DNA from: Linum tenue
Lineage: Eukaryota; Streptophyta; Magnoliopsida; Malpighiales; Linaceae
Direction of reading: 5' to 3'
NCBI GenBank assembly: GCA_946122785.1
Contig: CAMGYJ010000011.1
Span: forward strand, 5,890,001-5,954,000
Length of the DNA stretch: 64,000 nucleotides
How positions within the stretch are numbered: position 1 is the stretch's first letter; every line of letters begins with the position of its first letter. Below the pieces are notes generated by a model. That model had not been told where the DNA came from and did not search any database. It was given only the letters and a program-made list of their open reading frames with translations. Below are positions 33,571 through 43,222 of the stretch, one piece after another. A program made the position numbers and the translations under genes.

Positions 33571-34420
33571 ATGGGTAAATTCAAGAAGTTTCATCTTACT
33601 ATTCGGTGGAATGGAAGGGTGACAAACTCTGACATAGGCATTGATTATGAGGACGGCGAATCCATTATGCTGAAAATTGATTCCCGATTCAATTTTCAAG
33701 AACTCTGTGATATTTGTGCAGACAGGGTTTGTACGAGCGGACAGACGAGACTTGGCAAAATTACTTACCGGTATCCAGACATGAGTGCTGGCGGGGTCGT
33801 GTTCCAAGAAGTTGTCATAAATGATGATGACGCGGTTACGATGATGTTACAGTTCCTAAGCGATAACCAAGTCCGGCTTGCAGAGGTGTATGTTCAGACC
33901 GAGGCGGTCGGTGAATCTCATTCTCACCAGTATTCTTATGATGATGGTTTTGCAGGAGGGTACGAATGGGGTGGTAGTTCGAGCAACTACCAAGGCGGTG
34001 GTTATATAGGAGGTTACGGGGAGGGTGGTGGTTCAATCAACTACGGTGGAGGTAGTAGTGCAGGATGGGAAGAATACTCGCAACCTCCTTAACCAACCCC
34101 ATTTGTTGAGGCCGATGGTGTTCAATGGCCTGCTTGGGGGCCAGAGTGGTCTGAAATCGAGAATACCATTCGATCAGGGCGTACTTCACATGAGCGAGAA
34201 GACGATGTTGGTGATCGTGGTCATGTTGATCCTTCTAGCCCGAGCTATCCATTCGAGTCGAGCGACGAGGATACTGAGGAACATTTGAGATCAGTGAGCG
34301 AGGAGGAGGAAGATACTGATGATAACGAGGATGAGGCGGCATTTCGTGAGGCACCCACGCCATATTACACACAGGTTCCAACTCAATTTTTACATAGTCA
34401 GAATGATCCCCCCCCCCCCC
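33571..34420 (+). pseudogene. MuDR transposase N-terminal fragment
   Basis: The ATG directly follows a splice acceptor (TAG at 33566-33568). The frame MGKFKKFHLTIRWNGRV, then GIDYEDGESIMLKID, the ELCDICADRV segment and ITYRYPD resembles the PB1-like N-terminal domain of plant MuDR/MULE transposases. It is followed by a Gly/Tyr/Ser-rich stretch (residues 125-165). A single TAA (34090-34092) ends the frame at 173 residues. The same frame then stays open about 330 bases further, through an acidic tail (SSDEDTEEHL, EEEEDTDDNEDEA), up to a 13-C run at 34408-34420. The zinc finger and DDE domains are missing. A truncated 173-residue product could still be made. Confidence 0.7.
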
Positions 34421-35528
34421 GATTTTGCAGAAAGTTGAGCTCATCATCGTTTCTCCGGTATGGACGTGGGTCGATAGGTGCAAACATCGGAAGATGCTCC
34501 CATACCCACAGTTGTAGGATGAACATCTCAGCACCAGCTTGCTTTACCCCAACTTTCGAGCAAGTACACAGCTCCCGGTATACGCCCGCTAGCACGGCCG
34601 ATCCCCAACTCTTCTCTCCAATTGCATCCCAGTCACCAGTGAGCAATGGCAACCATATGCCTTGAATCCACCGGTTGGACTTGTCGGGGAACAAGAATCC
34701 ACCCACCAAACCGATGAGGTAGATGCGGGCGTAGCGCTCGACTTGTTCTTCCGGTGTCTCGTCATTGATTTCCACCTCTTGCTGGATGTGATATACCAGC
34801 CACGGGACCGACACTTGGCCCGCATTCAACGGTGGATGCCCCCGTCCTTGAATTGGAGTGGTGGTCGGCATGTCAAAGCCCAATTCCCTAAGAATGAGCG
34901 GCCCCCAACCTCCTTCGGGTTTGGTCGTGGGACCAATGATGGCATCCCCAGAAATAGGCAGCCCGGTGAGGATCGCCACGTCTTTTAGGGTGATCGTCAT
35001 TTCCCCCTCCGGAAGGTGGAACGTATGGGTTTCGGGACGCCATCGTTCCGCCATTGCCGTAAGCAGATCGTTGTCGATTTCGATCCGCAAGAAATGGTGC
35101 AACATTCCCAAACCTGTCCTCGCTATATAGGGCTCCAACCTTGGATGCCAAGCGGGCAAGTTATTGGTCCCTTTATGAACCACGGGAACAAGAGATTCCT
35201 AAAAAAAATAGGGAAAACAACAATTTATTAGATTAAATAAAGCAAAATAAAACCTTAGAAAATAATAAAATAAAGCAATAATACTCATCAAATTACCGGA
35301 TTGTTATCCCAAATAGCACGGGAGCGATGAGCTTCTTGATCAGTTAAGAGACTCGCATCCCTTGGGCCATAATGGATATACAATCGAGGATCGTATATCT
35401 CGGCACCCATCTATAAAAAAAGTAATGAAATCAGAGATTGTTTTGATAAAAAAAAACACAAAATCAAATTGTTTCGATTAAAAGAAAATCATAAACCAAA
35501 AACCTACACGAAGAGCCTCTTCGTCCAT
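34398..35528 (-). CDS. Plant mobile domain (PMD) protein, three exons
   Basis: Predicted CDS is complement(34398-35198, 35297-35410, 35508-35528), all introns GT...AG and all in phase 0, giving 311 residues. Exon 1 is MDEEALR; exon 2 encodes DPRLYIHYGPRDASLLTDQE and HRSRAIWDN; exon 3 encodes YIARTGLGMLHHFL, ALTAMAERWRPETHTFH-like text (actual: LLTAMAERWRPETHTFH), GEMTITLKDVAILTGLPI and a YLIGLVGGFLFPDKS segment. These are hallmarks of the PMD family (MAIN/MAIL1 and transposon-borne relatives). MAIN and MAIL1 act in silencing and genome stability; the role of transposon-borne PMDs is unknown. The C-terminus stops soon after RPYRRNDDELNF at the C/G run, shorter than host PMD proteins, so it may be truncated. 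No signal peptide or membrane segment is seen. Confidence 0.8.
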
Positions 35529-35752
35529 TTTTTGGCGGAAGCCGGACAGAGGTTTGACGGGTTTAGGTTTGTAAGGGACGGGAACTTAGCGGGACGGGGG
35601 CTTTAGGGTCAAACTCTAGTAATTCTTTCTGATGTGGAAGATCGGACTTAGCCGCAACCACAGAGCATACTTAGAACGAGACTAGAGCGGATAAATTGAG
35701 GGAGAAAGAAGTGAAATAGTTGTGGTGTGAGTTGTAAGTGAAGGGGGAGGGT

Positions 35753-35760
35753 TATTTATA
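35753..35760 (-). promoter_or_regulatory. TATA box reading into the element, PMD side
   Basis: TATAAATA on the minus strand, about 225 bases upstream of the PMD start codon and just inside the right hairpin array. It mirrors the TATA box on the MuDR side. Confidence 0.65.
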
Positions 35761-35804
35761 GTTGGGGGAAGGGGGGAGGCGCCTGCGCAGTAATTAATTG
35801 GACA

Positions 35805-36226
35805 GCCTTCACCCTGTTTGAGGGACGCGGTGAAGGCATCGCGTTTCCCCAAAACGGTCACTCCAGAGGGGACGTGGCGTGTTGTGAGGCGTCGGATCGT
35901 GGGAAGAAAACCACGATCCGCGCCTCACCGCATCTAACGGCCACGGTGAAAGTACAATGGCGCGGATCGCTGACGTAAACAAACACAGGGTATTCACCGT
36001 GTTTGTCTAACGCGGTGAATACCCCGCGTTGGTCCACGTCAGCGACTTCACCGTGGTCCATTAAAACGGTGAAGTCCTCACCGTTTTTGATTAAAACGGT
36101 GATGATTTCACCGTCTCTATTTAAAACGGTGAATACGTCACCATTTTTATTTAAAACGGTGAAATGTTCACCGTGTTTATCAAACGCGGTGATAAACTTC
36201 ACCGCCTTTGTCAAAAACGGTGATGC
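35805..36226. repeat. Right array of ~30-bp hairpin repeats
   Basis: Eight CACCG...CGGTG palindromic units: one degenerate at about 35810, the rest between 35994 and 36226. Arms match the left array. Units differ in spacer sequence, so the arrays are not simple copies of one hairpin. Confidence 0.85.
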
Positions 36227-36322
36227 TCAAACATGTGTACTTTTGGAAAAAATTTATAACTTATGTATTTTGGGAATTTTTTTTAATAACTAGTGTACTT
36301 TGGGATTTTTTCCACAATTGTT

Positions 36323-37911
36323 GGTCCAAGCGGTGATGAAGTTACAGCGTTGTTTGACTTTATTGTTCATTATCATTAAAACATAGAGTAAATGTAGCGG
36401 CCCTCATATTAGATAAGTCAGTGATAATAGGTAACAATAATAAATAATTAGGAAAATTAGGAATCTGATACCATTGAAAAAAATAACAAATAATAAAAAG
36501 AAAAATACAAACAGATAACACTCGCCGCCCATCGGGCGGGCACAAAACTAGTAATTAATGTAAGCTTGTATGAACAATATATGTATGCAAGCTGGGGAGA
36601 CAAAAACTTCAGTTGAAACACAAGTCCGAACAATTCAAGTAAAATTCCCATCAACTATGGAAGTTAAAACCCAAGTCTATCACATATTTCACATATATAG
36701 GGGGAAAAAAGTTTTGCCTGCCCGCCTCCTAAATTCGCGTTTGATAACTCAGCAGGTCCCGCCGGGGAAACCTTTGTCTAATGCCTCACTAGTTAAACGT
36801 CCTTTTCGCCGGCCGGCCTTGATTGGTACACCGAATCTTCCTCCTTCCACATGCCATTATCCCATATTAGAAGAACGTAGCATCTCGATTATGTATTACG
36901 TTACAAGCTAAAGGACTTAATTGTCTATGTACGTACAAGAGAGATGCCATGCATACTTTACCTTACATGTGTGTCAAGTTGCGAAACCGTATCACGACCG
37001 TAGTTAGTTTGATAATAACGTAAAAGAGAAGCAGGCATGGTTCCAAGTTCGAAGTTGACGTAAATTAATGTGGCGGACCTATAACTACAATTATAATTCG
37101 ACGGGGAATCACTTTTGGAAAAGCAATGGTTTCCGTTCCAGTTCTTTCACCTTCAGAATCATTTCCTAAATATTAAACCTGTTTTTTGCCCCCCTTTCCT
37201 TCTAGTGCATGGGTAACGTGCAACAAGTGGTTCGTAAAGACTGTGGATAGAGACCAAACACGGTGCATCTTCTCAAGCAGTATTGCTAATTAATTCTCTC
37301 TCTTTCCCCAAAAGTTTATTCCTTCCAATCTGGTACTGCAAACTAACTATAGCTAGTTTGTGTTTTTATGCCAAACCTATAGCTAGTTAACTTCCTTTTT
37401 GAACCATGGTGAACAAAGATCGCATCGGATCAGACGAAACATCAAAAGTAGGAATAGATTTTGCATTCCTAATTAGAGAAGAATCCAAAATGCCAAACCT
37501 AGCTCCTTTTCGAACCATGGTGAAGACTGAAGAAATTAAAGCACATTTTTCAGGGATGCAAGGTTATAGCATTTGTTTAGGATGATAATACCTAACGAGA
37601 TTCGAATTTTGGGATTAGCAACAAATTTTATATTATAAGCAAATGAAATCGGGACAACATGAGCTTTGGTTTCGATAAGATTCTGTTTTTATGAATCGAT
37701 GGAGGAGGTTCATGATAATATTTACAAGTTCAAACACTTCAAAATTTTATAGTTCTGATTCTCTATCTATATGTGTATATATATGTGACAAGGATCCAGG
37801 ATTTGATTTAATAATAATCTCGTTCTTAGCTAGCTAGCCAAGTTCCTCCGGAAAGAAAGGTGATAAATGTTAGAAGGGAGATTATTAAACAAAATAACCC
37901 TATATATGGTG
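36323..37911. other. Intergenic DNA, nothing recognised
   Basis: About 36690-36850 is GC-richer ('cgccggccggcc', 'cccgccggggaaacc') with a modest open frame (36570-36911), but no family is recognised. The rest is AT-rich. Confidence 0.35.
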
Positions 37912-37913
37912 GC

Positions 37914-38666
37914 TTCTACCATACCTCGGGTGAAATTCGGGGTACCGCATACCTTGAGTATGAAAACACTATCTAGATCTCGAATTAGCAGGATTTTTAG
38001 GCATGATACTATACCCTAACCCTTAATGAGTGAACCCTAGGTCCTAATTATCTAAATCATAAACTATAAACTCTAAGATGTTGCATTGATTTTTTTGCCT
38101 ATATTTGGACGAATCACAACCGTCGATTATTGTTTCTAATTAAATTGATCTTGGGGTATAAGATTTAGAGAATTAAGACCTAGATTTTTTTATCTTTAAG
38201 GGTTAGTGTATAATATCATGTCCGAAAAATCAGTCAACTCGAGTTCTAGATAGTGCATGTTTTCTTACTCAAGGTATGTTGTACCCCGGATTTGAAATCC
38301 GGAGTACCGCATACCTTGAGTATGAAAACACTATCTAGACCTCGAATTAGCAGGATTTTTGGGCATGATACTATACCCTAACACTTAATGAGTGAACCCT
38401 AGATTCTAATTATCTAAATCATAAACTATAAACTCTAAGATGGTGCATTGATTTTTTTTGCCTATATATGGATGAATCACAACCGTCGATTATTGTTTCT
38501 AATTAAATTGATCTTGGGGTATAAGATTTAGAGAATTATGACCTAGATTTTGATCTTTAAGGATTAGTGTATAATATCATGTCCGAAAGATCAGTCAACT
38601 CGAGTTTTGGATAGCTTTTTTTTACTCAAGTTATGTGGTACCCCGGATTTCACCCTGGGTACCGTA
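37914..38666. mobile_element. Two MITE copies in tandem, period 362 bp
   Basis: A ~360-bp unit is present twice (accgcatacc at 37944 and 38306). Each unit starts 'ggtaccgcataccttgagta' and ends in the inverted form 'actcaaggtatg...gtacccc', and the two share the 'gaaatccgg' joint. Outer ends 'accctgggtacc' and 'ggtacctcggg'-like are inverted too. The element family is not identified. Confidence 0.65.
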
Positions 38667-38791
38667 GAAATATATATAATTAACAGATAAGATATCATTA
38701 ATCAAAACATAAATGCGAAAGTGTTAGTATTTAGTGATGACAAATGAATTGGATTTATAACTTTGTGAATATGATTAAACATAACCATACG

Positions 38792-39128
38792 TATAAGGAA
38801 GTGATTAAGTACCATACATGGGCATGTATAAGATCCAGCGCAACCTTCTCCCAACAACTCGAGTTATGGTGACCAACTGGTTTATGACATGGTACCAGAG
38901 CTGGTTTGTTCTTGAGGTCACATGTTCAAGTCCTCACGACCCCCAATATTAATTGTTGTCTTTCAAGCACATGGTATGGCGGGCCTGTGCAAACTTCAAG
39001 CCCATGAGTCAGCTTTCGGTTGAGGGGGCGTGTAAGGAAGTGGTTAAGTACCATACATGAGCCTGTATAAAATCCAGCATAACCTTCTCCCAAGAATTCG
39101 AGTTATTGGGACCAACTGGTTTATGACA
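38792..39128 (+). mobile_element. TRIM retrotransposon with 98-bp LTRs
   Basis: Direct repeats at 38792-38889 and 39031-39128 start TATAAGGAAGTG / TGTAAGGAAGTG and end TTTATGACA. The first is followed directly by TGGTACCAGAGC (38890-38901), a near-perfect initiator-Met tRNA primer site. A purine-rich tract TTGAGGGGGCG precedes the second. The 141-bp interior is non-coding. This is the layout of a terminal-repeat retrotransposon in miniature. TGGTATCA also follows the second LTR, hinting at a former tandem element. Confidence 0.8.
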
Positions 39129-39149
39129 TGGTATCATGGATTAGATTAA

Positions 39150-39460
39150 ATGGACACTTGAATCATGGATTAGATTCGTAAACTTATGGATCCAAATGAC
39201 ATTTTATTTTAGGTACTAAAATATCATTCCAAAAAATTTAGATACAAAAACATAATTTTTTGTGTGTATTATTTGCTAAAAATTGATATTTAGCTATCAA
39301 ATCCGAGAATATAAACTGTATAAACTATACCTTTAGAACAATCCATAGTTCATCAATTGATTAAATTGTCGTAAATAAATTGGATTAGTTAGATTTTTTT
39401 ATGAATTGATTGAATTAGTGAAATGGATTCTAATCGGAACTCTATAAGCTCTTCCGTCTT
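39150..39460. repeat. AT-rich MITE-like remnant inside the duplicated unit
   Basis: Phrases 'taggtactaaaatatcattcc' in part and 'ttagatacaaaaacata' resemble those at 900-1060 and 29880-29950. No intact ends are visible. It is copied again at 39840-40150. Confidence 0.4.
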
Positions 39461-39569
39461 TTCTCTCTGTACTTTAGGTTAATTATAAAAAAGGCTTACA
39501 AAATTAATGTTTCTTTAACTATTTGGTGTATGGAACATGTGGAGAAGCACCACAGTTTTGGCCAGGCAC

Positions 39570-39576
39570 TATAAAA
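39570..39576 (+). promoter_or_regulatory. TATA box of the truncated EF-hand copy
   Basis: TATAAAA in the first duplicated unit, 86-92 bases upstream of the truncated start codon; identical to the box at 40260. Confidence 0.65.
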
Positions 39577-39661
39577 CCCAGACCTCCCTTTCATATCCAA
39601 TCCAACATAACTCAGCTCAATCACACTTCCAAATCACAGAGAATAATCATATATTATATAT

Positions 39662-39760
39662 ATGGCGATCAAGACCCGAAGCATCTCGTCGGACGGGAAG
39701 CGGGAGATGACGTTGCAAGAGTTCAAGACGTGGTTAAGTACCATACATGAGCCTGTATAA
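39662..39760 (+). pseudogene. Truncated EF-hand gene copy (32 codons)
   Basis: It keeps the intact promoter, leader and first 24 codons (MAIKTRSISSDGKREMTLQ...KTW), then runs into LTR sequence (LSTIHEPV, stop). It ends before the first calcium loop. If transcribed it would give a 32-residue peptide without EF-hands and an RNA identical to the real gene's 5' end. Confidence 0.85.
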
Positions 39761-40259
39761 AATCCAGCATAACCTTCTCCCAAGAATTCGAGTTATTGGG
39801 ACCAACTGGTTTATGACATGGTATCATGGATTAGATTAAATGGACACTTGAATCATGGATTAGATTCGTAAACTTATGGATCCAAATGACATTTTATTTT
39901 AGGTACTAAAATATCATTCCAAAAAATTTAGATACAAAAACATAATTTTTTGTGTGTATTATTTGCTAAAAATTGATATTTAGCTATCAAATCCGAGAAT
40001 ATAAACTGTATAAACTATACCTTTAGAACAATCCATAGTTCATCAATTGATTAAATTGTCGTAAATAAATTGGATTAGTTAGATTTTTTTATGAATTGAT
40101 TGAATTAGTGAAATGGATTCTAATCGGAACTCTATAAGCTCTTCCGTCTTTTCTCTCTGTACTTTAGGTTAATTATAAAAAAGGCTTACAAAATTAATGT
40201 TTCTTTAACTATTTGGTGTATGGAACATGTGGAGAAGCACCACAGTTTTGGCCAGGCAC

Positions 40260-40266
40260 TATAAAA
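40260..40266 (+). promoter_or_regulatory. TATA box of the second EF-hand gene
   Basis: TATAAAA, 86-92 bases upstream of the start codon, after 'ccaggcac' and before a C/T-rich leader. Confidence 0.7.
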
Positions 40267-40351
40267 CCCAGACCTCCCTTTCATATCCAATCCAACATAA
40301 CTCAGCTCAATCACACTTCCAAATCACAGAGAATAATCATATATTATATAT

Positions 40352-40639
40352 ATGGCGATCAAGACCCGAAGCATCTCGTCGGACGGGAAGCGGGAGATGA
40401 CGTTGCAAGAGTTCAAGACGTGGGTGAAGAGGCTGGACGCCGACAAAGACGGCAAGATCAGCAGGCAAGAGCTGTCCGACGCCGTCCGGGTCGCCGGCGG
40501 ACGGTTCGCCTGGTTGAAGTGCCGGCGGGGAGTCCAAGCGGCCGACTCCGACGGCAACGGTTTCATCGACGAGCAGGAGATGAACAACCTCGTTGACTTC
40601 GCTCAGAAACACCTCGGTGTCAAAATCGTCCATTTCTGA
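40352..40639 (+). CDS. Small EF-hand calcium-binding protein (95 aa)
   Basis: A single-exon calmodulin-like protein. EF-hand 1 loop is DADKDGKISRQE and EF-hand 2 loop is DSDGNGFIDEQE; both have all canonical calcium ligands, with Glu at position 12. The N-terminus MAIKTRSISSDGKREMTLQ has no signal peptide and the protein ends KHLGVKIVHF. It is close to the gene at 50189 (same length, same KISRQEL and AQKHLGVKIV) and more distant from that at 23872. Its promoter is duplicated upstream. Calcium binding is inferred from the loops; the pathway is unknown. Confidence 0.85.
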   Translation: MAIKTRSISSDGKREMTLQEFKTWVKRLDADKDGKISRQELSDAVRVAGGRFAWLKCRRGVQAADSDGNGFIDEQEMNNLVDFAQKHLGVKIVHF

Positions 40640-40644
40640 CCACT

Positions 40645-41785
40645 GGTCCAACCAAACCCAACCCCCTTTCGATCTGTTTCATACCCACGCTTGTCCTCTT
40701 CCTTTTTTCCTGATCATGTGTTGAATCCGAAATTCTAAACCTAGCTTATATATGATGTGGGTTAGATATTTAAGCGATTCGAATATGAAATCTTCTTACT
40801 AAAGATTGATGATGAGGTTATTAAATCAAACCCTTAGTTGTCTAGTCCCCGATGTATTATACCCTTTGGTTTGCATGAATGCAGTACTCTCGTGTATTAT
40901 TGACTTATGATATATATATGTAATCGTGTTTTTAGTCAAATTTTGGATGTCACGGTTTTATATGTTTCGTCTCTTTCAAGCTGTTGCCATTCGAGCAATA
41001 CAGTTAAGCCAAATACTCCATTTCAAATTTAACCTTCTGGAAAAAAAAAATTACGTACCCGATTTTATCATTTATAAAACATACGAAAAATCTATCTGAA
41101 ACAATACGAAACTCAATTCTTCACATAATATCAACGGCTGGTACCAGTTTTAATTAGAAGAGTTAGGTGTCCAACGTTTTCCAATTTACCTTAACATATC
41201 AAGTATTAGTCCGCATATTGCACCTCTCTTATACATAACAAAACATTATCAAAAGAATGTGACACGACTCTGACAATAAGTGTCAAAAAAGTTTCCACGA
41301 AACTAATTAATTAGTTGCAATGAGATTAAAGACTGTTAAAAAGTTTCACTGTGATAAGTTTAGTTCATGCATATATTCGATAGGAAAAAGGTACATGGAT
41401 ATATATATCCTACTAATGGGTGTCCATTTGTTTTGAAAACTATATATCCGCATCTTTGGTTCTTATTTCCTCTTTTTGAAAAGTATGAGAATACTTATAC
41501 AGTTATATTGAATGAAACAGCATTAGATTTCCTTCACTTTAACTTTTTATGTCTCAAGTTATAGTAGATGCGCGGTTCAGTTCACCAATAGAGGGCCAAC
41601 ATAACATAGTGATCAAATTACCGTATGTGATTATAAAATCACAATTTCGGAATCATAACAGTTTCTCTTATATATGTAGTTAAGGACTACGTGTATTTTA
41701 AGAGGGAATATAGCGTCACTTAACTTAATATTTAACAAGAGATTATAATATGTAGTTTTATCCAATAACATGTGGTTTCATCTAA
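40645..41785. other. 3' flank and AT-rich intergenic DNA
   Basis: No gene, RNA or intact mobile element seen. A short open frame (41367-41564) has no recognisable product. Confidence 0.4.
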
Positions 41786-42074
41786 AAATAATAAGGCAAA
41801 ATACACTTGTATAGCCATAACTTTCACGTTTGTGACAAATATAGCCATAACTATCGGAAAACACGAAATAGCCAAAAATTGGATGGTAGTGTGACAAATC
41901 TAGCCATTTCCGTTAGAAACTTTAACGGTGTTAGAAACTCCGTCAGTTAGATTAACGTTAGACTGATTAGGACGCCAAATCATCGCACACGTCAGCGACA
42001 CATCAGCCACATTTTCCACGTAAGTGCCACGTCATATTTTAATTTAAAAATAAATAAAATCATATATTATTTTT

Positions 42075-43222
42075 TCATTCTCTCTCCCCTCTCACCACTC
42101 GTCGTCGCCGTCATCAATTAGAGGAGACAATCTGCTCCCCAAACCAAACCCCAAATCCCTTTTTTTTTTGTTTGGTAGAAACCCAAATCCCTCTGCTCCA
42201 TTGTTTTACATTTATCCTTCCTTTCCTTGCCCTACTGCTAACAAAAATCAATTGGTTGAGCTGCCCCAAAACCAAATCCTTTTGAGGAGGCCATCTGCTT
42301 CAATCCCTCTGCTCCACCTCCAATTCCAATTCCAAAAATCACTTTAGGGTTCCGAGAGACTTCAAAGGAACGGCGGTGCTGGATATCGAAGTGCTGCCCG
42401 CCGCCGATTGGAGGCTTCTTGTCGTCGTTTGGAAGTGCCCGGTCGCCGATTGAAGGCGTTCCTTCGCCGATTGAAATTTTCTTGCTGGTGGCGTTCCTCA
42501 CCACGTCGCCGATTGAAAGGTTCCGGTCACCCAGATCTGTCGTTTGCTTCAGCAACCACCAAACCATATTTCACAGGCGTTAAACTTCTCCTCGTCGCGT
42601 CGACAAGTGACGGGGGAGGATCGCTTCGCAATGGCTCGACAGGAGCGGGTAGAGGTATTCGTGTAGCAATAATGGCGGTGGCCCAAAGAAAGGAGGAGGC
42701 GGAGGCGGATTTGTTCGAGATTGTGTTGGAGAGTGGCGGTGGAGAATCTCTCGACTCCTTGTTGTAGTTGTTGGTTGGTGTTTTTGAATACATAGGGAGG
42801 GTAGGGGTTCTTAGGTTTTTGGTTGGTTTCATTTTTCTGATTGCTGGGGAACACAACATGAAGCGGGAGGCGAGAGAAGGGCAAACAGAGCTAGACGAGG
42901 AAGAAGCCCCGCCACTGCAGATCTGACACCCGGGGAAGAGTTTGATGAATCTGTTGTCGGGAACTCGGACTTGGGTCTGGGCGCGGAGGCGGCGTCGAGT
43001 TTGGGTTTCAACCGTCGCCTTCTTTGTCTGTCGGCGGTGTGGATTGAGTTTGTGGGGGGAAGCGATGATCTGGAATTGAGAAGAGAGGGGAGGCGTTGTT
43101 CGTAGCGGAAGAGGAAAGAAGAGAGAGGGAGAGAGGAAGGTGACAACGGGGGAGGATCTGGGTTTGAATTGGGGAAGATGTACAGTAAAAGGAAGATGGG
43201 AGAAAGATGGGCGGTGGTATAA
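42075..43222. other. GC-rich cargo of the MULE, possible captured gene
   Basis: The region has C/T-rich leader-like text on the plus strand (42080-42320) followed by 'cgccgattgaa' repeats (42408-42530). The minus strand is open 42527-43348 but low-complexity (Ser/Arg/Pro). The composition suggests gene capture, but no family is recognised on either strand. Confidence 0.35.

Larger units (their letters stand above)
32777..36313. mobile_element. MULE carrying a MuDR fragment and a PMD gene, 3.5 kb
   Basis: The ends GGAAAAAAATCCCA and TGGGATTTTTTCC are inverted copies flanked by ACAATTGTT at 32768-32776 and 36314-36322, a 9-bp Mutator-type target site. The inverted arms continue for about 450 bp and carry arrays of hairpin repeats. 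Each arm ends inward with a TATA box: plus at 33209, minus at 35753. Two transcription units converge in the middle: a MuDR N-terminal fragment and an intact plant mobile domain gene. The DDE transposase core is absent, so the element cannot move by itself. The clean ends suggest it moved fairly recently. Confidence 0.85.
39041..40420. repeat. 690-bp tandem duplication at the EF-hand promoter
   Basis: 39041-39730 and 39731-40420 are head-to-tail copies with no difference seen by eye. The unit runs from inside the second TRIM LTR to codon 23 of the EF-hand gene. The joint is at a shared TGG (GACGTGG at the gene, GAAGTGG in the LTR). It gives two promoters and a truncated gene copy. Confidence 0.9.

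Noticed and set aside
34282..35231. Plus-strand open frames across the PMD gene
   Set aside because: The minus frame has PMD family motifs and phase-consistent introns; the plus frames have none. The part to 34420 belongs to the MuDR fragment instead.
32866..36226. CRISPR-like array of ~30-bp repeats
   Set aside because: Units are palindromes with variable hairpin loops inside transposon arms of a plant nuclear genome; there are no fixed repeats with unique spacers and no cas genes.
40213..40651. Long alternative frames over the EF-hand gene at 40352 (127 codons plus, 104 codons minus)
   Set aside because: Shadow frames from the high GC of the EF-hand coding sequence; only the 95-codon frame has EF-hand loops. 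The same holds at 50129-50481.
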